A stretch of DNA of 64,000 nt from Lonepinella sp042468235 (GTDB taxonomy: Bacteria; Pseudomonadota; Gammaproteobacteria; Enterobacterales; Pasteurellaceae), in contig NZ_CP170386.1 of NCBI RefSeq assembly GCF_042468235.1, forward strand, positions 310,001 through 374,000, in the 5' to 3' direction. Positions 18,382 to 27,780 of the stretch are shown here, piece by piece (position 1 is the first letter of the stretch; the number at the start of each line of letters is the position of its first letter). The position numbers were made by a program, and so were the translations under genes. The notes under the pieces were generated by a model. That model saw nothing but the letters and a program-made list of their open reading frames with translations. It did not search any database and had not been told where the DNA came from.

Positions 18382-19242
18382 TTACACCGCACCTTTTAGG
18401 CCTTTCACAGGTTGAATTTGCTGTATTTTAAATTTGGAATAAAGCAATGCTAACACAAAAATAATCGCTTGTAACAGGATTATACAAGGACCAATATCCG
18501 CATTGAGATGAAAACTAATTAAGGTGCCTAAGAAACTGGATAATACCGAACTAATCATAGCAATGGCAATCATATAATCGAATTTTTTGGTCAACATAAA
18601 CGCAGTAATACCCGGTGAAATTAACATAGCGACGACTAAAATGACGCCGACCACTTGCATCGCTTCCACAATGGTGAGTGCTAATAGGGCAAGTAAACCA
18701 TAGTGCAATACTCTTGGGGATAAACCTGCTACTCGTGCGTGACTTGGATCAAAACAGAAAAGGAGAAAATCGCGGCGTTTTAATAACATAATCAAAAAGA
18801 TCACGATTGAAATAAATAGGATTTGTATAAAATCGTGCAATCCAACACCAAGTAAATTACCAAATAAAACATGGGTTAAATGTTGATCGCTTTCGACTTT
18901 CACAAATAATACTAAACCAAAGGCAAACATCCCTGAAAACACAATTCCCATTACTGTGTCCTCTTTAATTCGGCTGTTTTCCTTTAAATAACCTATGGCT
19001 AAAGCGCAAAATAAACCGGAGAGAAATGCCCCCAGCATCAAGGGCAAGCCACAAATATAGGCAAGTACAATGCCGGGTAACACCGCATGGGAAATGGCAT
19101 CACCCATTAATGACCAGCCTTTTAAGACCAAATAACAAGACAGAATGGCACACACAATTGCGACCACAATCGCTGTGGCTAATGCCATTTGCATAAAAGG
19201 GTAAGAAAGTGGTTCAGCAAACCAGTTGATCAGCCCATTCAT
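18382..19242 (-). CDS. yfeD: Metal (Mn/Fe/Zn) ABC transporter permease, YfeD/SitD type
   Basis: A 286-residue inner-membrane permease of the ABC-3 family with eight or nine hydrophobic segments. Typical marks are KGWSLMGDAISHAVLPGIVLAY and EAMQVVGVILVVAMLISPGITAFML. It overlaps the preceding permease gene by one base. With its paralogue YfeC it forms the channel of a chelated iron/manganese importer; the two permeases in one operon point to the yfe/sit group rather than znu, which has one. Confidence 0.88.
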   Translation of the reverse strand: MNGLINWFAEPLSYPFMQMALATAIVVAIVCAILSCYLVLKGWSLMGDAISHAVLPGIVLAYICGLPLMLGAFLSGLFCALAIGYLKENSRIKEDTVMGIVFSGMFAFGLVLFVKVESDQHLTHVLFGNLLGVGLHDFIQILFISIVIFLIMLLKRRDFLLFCFDPSHARVAGLSPRVLHYGLLALLALTIVEAMQVVGVILVVAMLISPGITAFMLTKKFDYMIAIAMISSVLSSFLGTLISFHLNADIGPCIILLQAIIFVLALLYSKFKIQQIQPVKGLKGAV

Positions 19243-20096
19243 TAGACGTTCTCCTGTGTTATCGGCAATTTATTTCTCATTAATACGCCGTATTTAGGTG
19301 AGAAAAAGAACGCCAATAAGAATAGCAACGTTTGTAAGCAAATAATGACGCCGCCAGTAGCGCCATCTAAGAAATAGCTAATATAGGCTCCAATGATACT
19401 GGTACTAATGCCTAGGCAAACTGCAATAATAATCAGTTTATGGAATTTATCCGTGAGTAAGTAAGCCGTTGCACCGGGTGTTACCACCATTGCAATCACT
19501 AAAATTGCGCCAACGGTTTGTAATGCCGCCACAATACACGCACTTAATAAACTGAAAAATAATACTTTATAACGATAAGGGGATAAGCCTACCGAAATAG
19601 CTTGGATTTCATCAAAGAAAACCAACAATAGATTTTTCCAAAATAACAGTAATAAGATCGTGCTAATCACTGTAATGATCGCGATTTGTACTGCATCTTC
19701 ATCCGAAATGCCTAAAATATTACCTAACACAATACTTTCTACATTCACAGAAGTCGGGTTGAGTGAAACAATTAATAAGCCTATGGCAAAAAATGTAGTA
19801 AAAATAAAGCCGATAATCGCATCTTCTTTTAATTTGGTAATGGATTTGACCCAAAGAATCGAAAGTGCGGCTAAAATACCGGAAAAAAATGCCCCCACTG
19901 AATAAGGTAAGGATAAAGAATAGGCAATCGCCACACCGGGAACCACTGAGTGAGAAAGTGCATCGCCGATCAATGACCAACCTTTCAGCATTAAATAAGC
20001 GGACAAAAACGCACAGATTCCGCCTACGCCGGCACTGACCCAAATAGCTTTGACCATATAATTATAGCTAAAGGGTTCAAGTAATATTTCTAACAT
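19242..20096 (-). CDS. yfeC: Metal (Mn/Fe/Zn) ABC transporter permease, YfeC/SitC type
   Basis: A 284-residue ABC-3 family permease, paralogous to the next gene: LMLKGWSLIGDALSHSVVPGVAIAY and LQTVGAILVIAMVVTPGATAYLL are the shared motifs. It begins inside the last codons of the ATPase gene (7-nt overlap), so the subunits are translationally coupled. Around eight membrane spans are visible. Confidence 0.88.
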   Translation of the reverse strand: MLEILLEPFSYNYMVKAIWVSAGVGGICAFLSAYLMLKGWSLIGDALSHSVVPGVAIAYSLSLPYSVGAFFSGILAALSILWVKSITKLKEDAIIGFIFTTFFAIGLLIVSLNPTSVNVESIVLGNILGISDEDAVQIAIITVISTILLLLFWKNLLLVFFDEIQAISVGLSPYRYKVLFFSLLSACIVAALQTVGAILVIAMVVTPGATAYLLTDKFHKLIIIAVCLGISTSIIGAYISYFLDGATGGVIICLQTLLFLLAFFFSPKYGVLMRNKLPITQENV

Positions 20097-20983
20097 GACG
20101 GCGGTTCCTGTTTGTCTTTCTTACTAATCGGTGCTGGGGGATCGATTTTAGTTTGACCATAGAACACAGCGGGGCGTTCATCATCAGTTAATACGGTGAC
20201 CGCCCGTTCATCTTCATCATCATGTAGATCTTGATTAGCTAATTTAACGTGACGTAGTACACCACCAAATAATGTTTCTAAATTGTGTTGGTTGAAAGTG
20301 CTTTCTGTGGAACCGGCAGCGATTACCGTACGGTTAATCATCACCACCTGATCACAGAAATCAGGCACGGATCCTAAATTGTGGGTAGAAACTAAAATGA
20401 GATGTCCTTCTTGACGCAGTTGACCGAGTAAATCCACAATGGCATTTTCGGTTTTCACATCCACGCCGGTAAAGGGTTCATCAAGTAAAATCACCTTACT
20501 TTGTTGGGCTAAGGCACGGGCTAAAAAGACCCGTTTTTTCTGACCGCCGGACAGTTCACCGATTTGGCGCTCTGCCAAATGTTGAATATCCACACGTTCC
20601 ATTGCTTGTTGTACTTTTTGTTTATCAAGTGCGGTGGGAATGCGTAGAAAATTCATATAACCATAGCGACCTTGCATTACCACATCATACACTGACACTG
20701 GAAATTGCCAATCTACATCTTCACTTTGTGGCACATAGGAAATCAAGTTCTGTTTCAGGGCTTTTTCTACCGGTAAATGGCAAAGTTGAATATTACCCTG
20801 TTGATAGCGGATCAAGCCCATGATACTTTTAAACAACGTGGATTTACCGCCCCCATTAACGCCGAGTAAGGCACAGATCGTCCCTCCTTCCAATTGGAAC
20901 GATACATTTTGAATCGCAATATGTCCATTATTATAACGAACGGTGACATCTTCAACCTGAATGGCAGCGGTAATATTTTGCAT
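20090..20983 (-). CDS. yfeB: Metal ABC transporter ATP-binding protein, YfeB/SitB type
   Basis: A 297-residue cytoplasmic ABC ATPase. Walker A is LLGVNGGGKSTLF, the signature is LSGGQKKRVFLARAL, Walker B is VILLDEPFTGVD, and the switch histidine is in LVSTHNLGSV. A hydrophilic acidic tail follows the ABC core (after about residue 245: HDDEDERAVTVL and onward), longer than in ZnuC. It overlaps yfeA by one base and yfeC by seven. Confidence 0.9.
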   Translation of the reverse strand: MQNITAAIQVEDVTVRYNNGHIAIQNVSFQLEGGTICALLGVNGGGKSTLFKSIMGLIRYQQGNIQLCHLPVEKALKQNLISYVPQSEDVDWQFPVSVYDVVMQGRYGYMNFLRIPTALDKQKVQQAMERVDIQHLAERQIGELSGGQKKRVFLARALAQQSKVILLDEPFTGVDVKTENAIVDLLGQLRQEGHLILVSTHNLGSVPDFCDQVVMINRTVIAAGSTESTFNQHNLETLFGGVLRHVKLANQDLHDDEDERAVTVLTDDERPAVFYGQTKIDPPAPISKKDKQEPPSC

Positions 20984-21864
20984 TATTTTTCGAATCCTTG
21001 TACAACTGTGGATACAGTCGTTTTTAATAAATCAATATAAGTTGGTACAGGACCATCAGCGGTGGAAAGTGAATCCACATAAAGTACACCACCGTATTTT
21101 GCCCCCGTTTCTTTGGCTACTTGTTTCATTGGTTTATCTGAAATCGTGCTTTCGCTAAAGACTACAGGGATATTATGTTGGCGTACAGCATCAATCACTT
21201 TACGCACCTGTTTTGGCGTGCCTTGTTGTTCAGCATTAACCGCCCAAAGATAAAGTTCATTATAACCATAATCTTTTGCGAGATAACTAAATGCCCCCTC
21301 ACTCGTAACGAGCCAACGTTTTTCTGCTGGCACTTGCATTAATTTCTCACGTAACGGCGCATCTAAAGCTTTAATTTTTTCCATATATGTAGCTGCATTT
21401 TTATTGTAGATCTCGGCGTTTGCTGGATCATATTTAATCAACGCATTTTTAATATTTTCAATATAAATTAACGCATTAGATGTGGACATCCAAGAATGAG
21501 GATTAGGTTTGCCTTGATATTCCCCCTCATAAATGGAAAGGGGAGTAATGCCCTCTGTTACCACCACAGCAGGGACATTTTTCATATTCTGAAAAAATTT
21601 CTCAAACCAACGTTCAAGATTTAACCCATTCCATAGGATCAAATCCGCCGATTGTGCTTGAGCCAAATCTTTTGGGGTGGGCTGATATTCATGAATTTCC
21701 GCTCCCGGTTTGGTGATAGAATACACCTCCGCAGCATCTCCAGCAACATTTTGCGCAATATCTTGAATCACCGTAAAGGTGGTGGCTACTTTAAATTTTG
21801 CATAGCTACTTGTTGCAGCCGTGGTAAGTAGGGTAACTAACATCAGTTTAGCAAGTTTTTTCAT
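20983..21864 (-). CDS. yfeA: Metal-binding periplasmic protein, YfeA/SitA type
   Basis: A 293-residue cluster A-I substrate-binding protein for Mn, Fe or Zn import. A signal peptide (MKKLAKLMLVTLLTTAATSSYA) precedes the mature protein, and metal ligands can be assigned to H in EIHEYQPTPKDL, H in NPHSWMST, E in VFSESTISDKP and D in LYVDSLS. It lacks the long His/Asp-rich loop of ZnuA, which favours Mn/Fe. It is the first gene of yfeABCD and has a consensus promoter with tandem Fur boxes upstream. Confidence 0.9.
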   Translation of the reverse strand: MKKLAKLMLVTLLTTAATSSYAKFKVATTFTVIQDIAQNVAGDAAEVYSITKPGAEIHEYQPTPKDLAQAQSADLILWNGLNLERWFEKFFQNMKNVPAVVVTEGITPLSIYEGEYQGKPNPHSWMSTSNALIYIENIKNALIKYDPANAEIYNKNAATYMEKIKALDAPLREKLMQVPAEKRWLVTSEGAFSYLAKDYGYNELYLWAVNAEQQGTPKQVRKVIDAVRQHNIPVVFSESTISDKPMKQVAKETGAKYGGVLYVDSLSTADGPVPTYIDLLKTTVSTVVQGFEK

Positions 21865-21945
21865 AGCTTCTCCTTAAATAAATGAAATTAAACTTTTGCA
21901 TGATTTATTTACAACATGGTTCCATAGAACCAAATTGCCCTACGA

Positions 21946-21973
21946 ATTATAAGTATATATTCTATATTGTCAA
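21946..21973 (-). promoter_or_regulatory. Consensus sigma70 promoter of yfeABCD
   Basis: On the - strand a perfect TTGACA (21968-21973) and a perfect TATAAT (21946-21951) are separated by 16 bp, about 80 bp upstream of the yfeA start. A small hairpin (TGGTTC/GAACCA, 21917-21932) lies in the predicted leader. Confidence 0.75.
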
Positions 21974-21975
21974 GC

Positions 21976-22009
21976 GATAATCATTCTCATTATCATATTG
22001 ATTCTCATT
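21976..22009 (-). promoter_or_regulatory. Tandem Fur boxes upstream of yfeA
   Basis: On the - strand GATAATGAGAATGATTATC (21976-21994) matches the 19-bp Fur consensus at 17 of 19 positions. A second overlapping half-site array (AATGAGAATC, 22000-22009) lies next to it. The boxes start 2 bp upstream of the -35 element, where Fur-iron would block polymerase. Iron repression is an inference from site position. Confidence 0.75.
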
Positions 22010-22028
22010 TAACTAATAGCCGTTTAGC

Positions 22029-22358
22029 TCATAAGCATTTTGCTGGCTTAGGCAAACCAGCTAATTTAGTCGCTTGTTTAGCCGGACCGTCAGGAAATAA
22101 ACGTTGTAAGTAACGACTATTACCCTTGTCCATCCCGAGTTTTTCCGCCATCGCTTTGACTAACATGCGGATGGCGGGGGAGGTTTTATATTCTTGATAA
22201 AAAGACCGCACAAAGTAAATAACTTCCCAGTGAGCATCGGTGAGCAATAAATTTTCTTGTTTTGCTAGTGCCATCGCCACATCTTCATTCCAGTGATTTA
22301 AGTCTAATAGATAACCTGCTGAATCGGTTTTAATTTGAATTTGGTTTACTTCAAGCAT
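22029..22358 (-). CDS. tusE: Sulfur relay protein TusE (DsrC family)
   Basis: A 109-residue persulfide carrier that accepts sulfur from TusBCD and passes it to MnmA for 2-thiouridine in tRNA. The family core ITEGxL-like start, HWEVIYFVRSFYQEY, SPAIRMLVKAMAEKLG and KGNSRYLQRLFPDGPAKQATKLAGLPKP is intact, and the essential penultimate cysteine is present in the C-terminal KCL. Its neighbour yccA is the same as in E. coli. Confidence 0.95.
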   Translation of the reverse strand: MLEVNQIQIKTDSAGYLLDLNHWNEDVAMALAKQENLLLTDAHWEVIYFVRSFYQEYKTSPAIRMLVKAMAEKLGMDKGNSRYLQRLFPDGPAKQATKLAGLPKPAKCL

Positions 22359-22388
22359 ACTATTTCCCTACTTTTTTTGTGATTATAA

Positions 22389-22417
22389 CAAAAAAACGCC
22401 CCACAATAGGGACGTTT
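22389..22417 (-). terminator. Intrinsic terminator of yccA
   Basis: On the - strand AAACGTCCC pairs with GGGGCGTTT (one wobble) around a six-base loop and is followed by a T run. It lies 27 nt after the yccA stop and just upstream of tusE, so the two genes are probably separate units. Confidence 0.75.
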
Positions 22418-22443
22418 CATCATTATTTTACCAATTGGTTAAA

Positions 22444-23118
22444 CTAATCATCACCACGGAAAATACCAAGTAAATTTAATAGGCTAATGAATAAGTTATA
22501 AATTGAAACGAATAAGCTCACTGTTGCTCGAATATAATTGGTTTCGCCACCGTGAATAATATTGCTGGTTTCAAATAAAATTCCTGCTGCCGAGAACAAT
22601 ACAAATAAACCACTCATCGCTACTTGCAATGCGGGCATTTTTAGGAAAATGTTAGCTACCATACCGATTAATAACACGATAAATAAGGCAAACATCATAC
22701 CCGATAAGAAAGACATATCTTTCTTAGTCGTCAGCACATAAGCTGAGCAAGCAAAGAAAGTGGCAGCCGTTCCACCTAGCGCTAACACAATCGCATCCCC
22801 TAAACCTGCCCCCACATAGACATTAAGAATAGGTCCAATGGTATAGCCTAAAAATCCTGTAAAGGCAAAAACTGCCAAAATTCCCGCCGCACTATTGGCT
22901 AACGCATTAGTTAAGAATAATAAAACATAAAAGCCTACTAACATCACGATAATACCCGGATAGGGTAAATTTAATGACATTGAAATATAAGCCATTACCG
23001 CTGCAAAAGCTAAAGTCAAGCTTAATAAAAAGTAAGTGTTACGTAACACTTTATGTGTTTGAAGTAGAGATTCGCTTTGCTCGCGACCGCCTAAAACAAT
23101 TCGGGATTGATGTTGCAT
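22444..23118 (-). CDS. yccA: Bax inhibitor-1 family membrane protein YccA
   Basis: A 224-residue inner-membrane protein with seven hydrophobic segments. It keeps near-identical blocks of E. coli YccA, such as THKVLRNTYFLLSLTLAF, LTTKKDMSFLSGM, ILFETSNIIHGGETNYIRA and TVSL.VSIYN. YccA is a substrate and modulator of the FtsH protease and protects SecY under stress. On the - strand upstream, TTGATA and TATTAT with 16-bp spacing (about 23212-23240) is a plausible promoter. Confidence 0.93.
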   Translation of the reverse strand: MQHQSRIVLGGREQSESLLQTHKVLRNTYFLLSLTLAFAAVMAYISMSLNLPYPGIIVMLVGFYVLLFLTNALANSAAGILAVFAFTGFLGYTIGPILNVYVGAGLGDAIVLALGGTAATFFACSAYVLTTKKDMSFLSGMMFALFIVLLIGMVANIFLKMPALQVAMSGLFVLFSAAGILFETSNIIHGGETNYIRATVSLFVSIYNLFISLLNLLGIFRGDD

Positions 23119-23318
23119 AAGTTGTTTTCCTTATAAAATAATAAAAGTAACTATCGTTAAATTAATGTTAAATGAATGAAAAGTCAAAGTATTTCGATCT
23201 TATCGATCTATAATATGGTTTTTGTATAAAATATCAACTGTTAAAGCTAAAATAAAAGTAATCTACCAGTATGATAATTTTATTTCCTATGACTTAATAA
23301 AAATATCCAGTAATACGC

Positions 23319-24509
23319 TTATCTAAGCATTACCCAACCATCATCGACCCAGTTGCAAATACTGTCTATTAATAAAGCAATATCAATATCGTCATCTGTT
23401 AACTGTTGAATTGCCGATAAATCAAGCTGTTCACCATCCGCAAGGGCTTTTAAAATGGCTTTTTCCAATGGGTTTAACTCATCTAACCATTCACCATTGG
23501 CGTAAATTTCTAATTCAGGTTGCTCAAGGTAAGCCAGTTTACAATTATTATCCTGTGAAATCACTGCACTTTCGTCTTGCAATAATGCCAGAATTTCATC
23601 AGGATCTGCCATATCATCAGACACCAACATTTCATAACGGCGTGCTGTGACGGTTTGGGCGAGAGCCTGTTGGAACAAGCGATCAAATTCTGCCGATTGA
23701 GCCAATTTTTCAATCAGTTGGGCTTTTATCACTTGAATTTCAGGTTGTCCTAGTTTGCCTGTGGCTTGTGGCGTTTGCTCCAAACGCAGTGGCAATAAAA
23801 AGGTGGAAAGATCAATGTCAGGATTTTTATGGCAGAACCCTTTATTCACATTGTCTAAAATATCGCTCAAATTGGGGTAACGCAAGCCGAAAGAAAAGGT
23901 TAAACAATCGCTTTCTGCCACGCCAAAATGTGCCATTCTGGCAGGAACATAGAGAATATCGCCGGGATTCATCACTTCATCAATCACCAACTCACCCATA
24001 TCATCAAAAATACGGATCGGCTGATTGGGTTTAAATTCGGTACAAGGATCACACCATTTGCCCAGTTGCCAACGGCGTTGACCGTAACCTTGTACAAGGA
24101 ATACATCATATTCATCATAATGTTTCCCCACCGAACCGCCTTTGGGGGCGTAAGATACCATAATATCGTCCCGTTGCCATTGGGGAATAAAGCCAAAGGC
24201 ATTCCAAAGATCACCGAGTTCCGTTGACCATTGTTCTAAATTTTGCACTAGCACTGACCAGCGTGCAGGCAAATTGTCAAAATCCTGTTCTGAAAGCGGA
24301 CTAAAACTCACTTTCCAATCATCATCGGCATAGGTTTTTACCAGCCGTGCCGTGACATCTTCATTTTGTGCCAATTTAATAATATCTTCTGGCTCAAATT
24401 GCCCCACAATTTGTGGCAAGCCATTACGAATAATTAACGGTTTTTTCTGCCAATAATCACGTAGGAAAATCTCTGGGGTGATGTGTTCGGGTAAGCAATA
24501 GTTAGTCAT
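23319..24509 (-). CDS. roxA: Ribosomal protein L16 arginine 3-hydroxylase RoxA (YcfD family)
   Basis: A 396-residue JmjC-type Fe(II)/2-oxoglutarate oxygenase; the E. coli enzyme hydroxylates an arginine of ribosomal protein L16. The iron facial triad is visible as HYD in GGSVGKHYDEYDVFLVQ (about residues 125-140) and H in VPARMAHFGVAE (about 187). The N-terminal PEIFLRDYWQKKPLIIRN is the usual cupin-8 start. The C-terminal winged-helix part is present. Length fits the family. Confidence 0.92.
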   Translation of the reverse strand: MTNYCLPEHITPEIFLRDYWQKKPLIIRNGLPQIVGQFEPEDIIKLAQNEDVTARLVKTYADDDWKVSFSPLSEQDFDNLPARWSVLVQNLEQWSTELGDLWNAFGFIPQWQRDDIMVSYAPKGGSVGKHYDEYDVFLVQGYGQRRWQLGKWCDPCTEFKPNQPIRIFDDMGELVIDEVMNPGDILYVPARMAHFGVAESDCLTFSFGLRYPNLSDILDNVNKGFCHKNPDIDLSTFLLPLRLEQTPQATGKLGQPEIQVIKAQLIEKLAQSAEFDRLFQQALAQTVTARRYEMLVSDDMADPDEILALLQDESAVISQDNNCKLAYLEQPELEIYANGEWLDELNPLEKAILKALADGEQLDLSAIQQLTDDDIDIALLIDSICNWVDDGWVMLR

Positions 24510-24524
24510 TTTGTTCTTCCTTTT

Positions 24525-24884
24525 TTAATGTGCTTTTTTATGCTGTTCTTTTTCTGATTTCTTCTTCTCCGCTGCTTCTTTCGCCTGTTCTTCCGCTCGT
24601 TTACGGCGGATTTCTTTTGGATCAGCGAGCAATGGTCGGTAGATTTCAATGCGATCACCATTATTGACAGGATCGGTGAGTTTCACAGGGCGACTAAATA
24701 TCCCTACCTTGTTTTCTCGCAAATCAATGTCAGTATATTGTTGTAAAATGCCTGATTGTAAAATGGCAGCTTGTACCGTAGTACCTTGTTTTACCTGTAA
24801 TTTCTTTAAGAAATAGGATGTTGGGTAGGCGTAAGCTATTTCAATTTCAATGTTTGTTTCTGTGTTTTTTTCGGTTTCTGTCAT
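24525..24884 (-). CDS. rnfH: RnfH family ubiquitin-like protein
   Basis: A 119-residue beta-grasp protein of the RnfH (UPF0125, RatB-adjacent) family. The core EIAYAYPTSYFLKKLQVKQGTTV, VGIFSRPVKLTD and GDRIEIYRPLLADPKEIRRKRAE is diagnostic. A lysine/glutamate-rich tail follows. The cellular role is not established; homologues sit near ratA/smpB or rnf genes, whereas here it lies between roxA and glnE. Confidence 0.9.
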   Translation of the reverse strand: MTETEKNTETNIEIEIAYAYPTSYFLKKLQVKQGTTVQAAILQSGILQQYTDIDLRENKVGIFSRPVKLTDPVNNGDRIEIYRPLLADPKEIRRKRAEEQAKEAAEKKKSEKEQHKKAH

Positions 24885-24896
24885 ACTAGGGAGTGT

Positions 24897-27776
24897 TTAT
24901 TGTGTAAAAAGTTCTTTCCAAATTTTCTGAATAAATAACCGCACTTCGCTAAATTCACTGGCATCCACGATGGTTTTCACACCGAGTAAATTTAACTGAT
25001 GAATACGGTTGCGTAAGCTAGTGTAGCAATGTTTGAGCTGTTCCGCCGTTTCTAGGCTGATAACCTGAAATTCTGCCATTTGCTCAAAAATTCGCACATT
25101 ATCTGACCAATAGGCTAACGCCACATTGTTTGGGGCATTGGCGAGTACCAAATATTGAGCGATAAATTCAATGTCTGTAATGCCGCCTTGATCGGTTTTA
25201 ATGCTGAATTTTTCGGGATCGTGGTTGGCTAAATGCTGGTACATTTTATCACGCATTTCCAATACGTCTGTTTTTAATTTTTGCAAATCTCGTGGGGTCG
25301 CCAAAATTTCCGTGCGAATTTGCTCAAATTGTTGGCGTAATTTTGGCTCGCCATACACAGCTCTTGTGCGTACTAAAGATTGATGTTCCCACGTCCACGC
25401 ATCGTTTTGTTGATATTTTTTGAACGCATCAAAAGAATTACACAGCAAACCTGCATCGCCAGAGGGTCGCAGGCGTAAATCCACGTCATACAGCACGCCA
25501 GCACTGGTGTTCATACTAAAAATACTGACGATTTTTTGGGCAAGGCGTAAATAAAATTGGAAATTATCCACGGATTTTTTGCCGCCTGCGGTTTGTCCTT
25601 GCACGCCGTCATACAAAAACACCAAATCCAAATCGGATTTATAGCCCAATTCAATGCCCCCGAGTTTGCCGTACCCCACCACCACAAAGCCTTTTTCGTT
25701 GTCGCTTAAATGAGTCGGTGTACCAAAACGAGCGGTCACTTGTTGCCACGCCAAATTCACTACCGCTGCAATAATGGCTTCGGCTAAATAGGTGAGATGA
25801 TCACTCACTTTCATAATTGGCAACACGCCGAGAATATCCGCCGCCGCAATGCGGAGCAGGGTAATTTGCTTAAATTGACGCAAAGCGTACAGGATTTGTT
25901 CTTCGTCATCAGGTGGCAAACGCAGCAAATATTGTTGTAATTCAGTAGGATATTGCTCAAAGTGCGGTGGATTTTGTAGGCTTTTTTGATCGAGTAATTC
26001 GTCCAACAAAATCGGGTGGCGAGCCACTTGTTTGGCAATCATTTTGGATTGGGAACAGAGTGACAGCAGTTGGGTTAGCACCTGCGGATTTTCCAATAAC
26101 AGCTCTAAATAGGTGGTGCGAGAGAGAATTTGCTCCACAATATTTAACATGCGTGGCAACAGGGTTAAATAGGCATCGTGACTAAAAATTTGGCGAAATA
26201 ATAGGGGCAATAATTTATTTAGGGTTTCTTGCCCACGGTTGCCAATGACACGGCGTTCAAGCTCGTGGCGGAATTTGTGTAAATGGTCTAAAATGTCGTC
26301 AAAATGAGCTTCAGGAATGTTCTGCTGTGCCAGTAACTGTTCCATTTCCGCTTCATTCATTTCCAGCAAATCTTGCCAGCCGTTGTCGGCATTGCTTTCT
26401 GTGGCTTCTTTCTCATCGCCAATTAATTCATCAAAAACGCACCGCACTTTTTGTTGATGTTGTTGTAATATCGCATAAAAACTGTCCCAATCGTGGATAG
26501 GATAACGCACAGTTTCGGGTTGATTATCCGTATTGAATTGGGTGAATTCTGCACAAGCGACAACCAAACGAGCCTGATCTTGCGGATCGGTGGGTAACAG
26601 TTGGGTTTGTTTGTCATTAATGGCTTGCAACACATTTTCTGCACGGCGTAAAAACAAGTAGGCTTGAGTGAGATCGTGGCGTTGCTCAGGCGGTAATAAG
26701 CCTAATTTTTCTAATTCTGGCAACAAGTTAAGCAACGAATGTTGTTGCAAGCTGATTTCTCGTCCGCCGCGAATTAATTGGAATACTTGCACAATAAATT
26801 CCACTTCACGAATCCCGCCAGCCCCGAGTTTGATGTTATCATTTAAGCCACGGCGGCGAACTTCTCGCTCAATTTTGCCTTTCATTTCACGCAAAGATTG
26901 GATCACGCTAAAATCAATATAACGGCGATACACAAAAGGGCGGAGCAGTTGGCGTAAAGCGTGGATATTGGGATCTTGCGGATGGTAGCCCAAAATTCGC
27001 CCTTTAATCATCGCATAACGTTCCCAATCTCGCCCTTGTTCTTGATAATAGGTTTCCATCGCCGCAAAACTTAATGCCAACGCCCCACTGTCGCCAAAAG
27101 GACGAAGTCGCATATCGGTGCGATACACAAAGCCGTCTGGCGTGAATTGATCCAACGCATTGACTAATCGCTGCCCGAGTCGCACGAAAAATTTTTGATT
27201 ATCAATGGCTTTGCGACCACCCACAGTTTCGCCTGCCACAGGGTAGGTGAAAATCAAATCAATATCGGAAGAAAAATTCAGCTCAAAACCCCCGAGCTTG
27301 CCCATACCCAAAATATACAGTTGTTGCGGATTGCCTTGCTCATCGCAAGGTGTTCCCATTTCTTGACAGGCTTGTTTATATAGCCAATCTCTTGCCCCAA
27401 TAATCAGGCTTTCGGCTAATTGCGAGAGAAGAATAAAAATTTGTTCCACCGTGCCGATATTTAGACTTTGGCAAATGCTTAACACCGCCATTTCACGATT
27501 GCGGAATTGACGTAAGATTTTATAAAACTGTTCTTCGTTATCCGTTTGATTTAATTCGTTATTTAAACGATGGAAATATTGCTCACCGTTAGGCAAATCA
27601 GGCAAATGTTCTAAACATTCTGCTAAAAAGTGCGGTTGTTTTTTAAAGACTTCTAACAAGAAATCTGACATGGCGACCGCATGGCTTAATTTGTCTAAAA
27701 GTGCGGTGTTTTTTTCGGCTGTTTTTTCGGGGAAGTGGGTTTGGATAAGGTGTTGTAGTTTTTCTGAATTTGTCAT
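24897..27776 (-). CDS. glnE: Bifunctional glutamine synthetase adenylyltransferase/deadenylase GlnE
   Basis: A 959-residue enzyme that attaches and removes AMP on glutamine synthetase in response to PII state. It has the two nucleotidyltransferase domains of the family: GMGKLGGFELNFSSDIDLIF near residue 155 (deadenylase half) and GYGKLGGIELGYKSDLDLVFLY near residue 690 (adenylylase half), each followed by a PII-uridylyltransferase-like helical domain. Length agrees with E. coli GlnE (946). The gene region is visibly richer in G+C than its neighbours. Confidence 0.96.
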   Translation of the reverse strand: MTNSEKLQHLIQTHFPEKTAEKNTALLDKLSHAVAMSDFLLEVFKKQPHFLAECLEHLPDLPNGEQYFHRLNNELNQTDNEEQFYKILRQFRNREMAVLSICQSLNIGTVEQIFILLSQLAESLIIGARDWLYKQACQEMGTPCDEQGNPQQLYILGMGKLGGFELNFSSDIDLIFTYPVAGETVGGRKAIDNQKFFVRLGQRLVNALDQFTPDGFVYRTDMRLRPFGDSGALALSFAAMETYYQEQGRDWERYAMIKGRILGYHPQDPNIHALRQLLRPFVYRRYIDFSVIQSLREMKGKIEREVRRRGLNDNIKLGAGGIREVEFIVQVFQLIRGGREISLQQHSLLNLLPELEKLGLLPPEQRHDLTQAYLFLRRAENVLQAINDKQTQLLPTDPQDQARLVVACAEFTQFNTDNQPETVRYPIHDWDSFYAILQQHQQKVRCVFDELIGDEKEATESNADNGWQDLLEMNEAEMEQLLAQQNIPEAHFDDILDHLHKFRHELERRVIGNRGQETLNKLLPLLFRQIFSHDAYLTLLPRMLNIVEQILSRTTYLELLLENPQVLTQLLSLCSQSKMIAKQVARHPILLDELLDQKSLQNPPHFEQYPTELQQYLLRLPPDDEEQILYALRQFKQITLLRIAAADILGVLPIMKVSDHLTYLAEAIIAAVVNLAWQQVTARFGTPTHLSDNEKGFVVVGYGKLGGIELGYKSDLDLVFLYDGVQGQTAGGKKSVDNFQFYLRLAQKIVSIFSMNTSAGVLYDVDLRLRPSGDAGLLCNSFDAFKKYQQNDAWTWEHQSLVRTRAVYGEPKLRQQFEQIRTEILATPRDLQKLKTDVLEMRDKMYQHLANHDPEKFSIKTDQGGITDIEFIAQYLVLANAPNNVALAYWSDNVRIFEQMAEFQVISLETAEQLKHCYTSLRNRIHQLNLLGVKTIVDASEFSEVRLFIQKIWKELFTQ

Positions 27777-27780
27777 TTTT

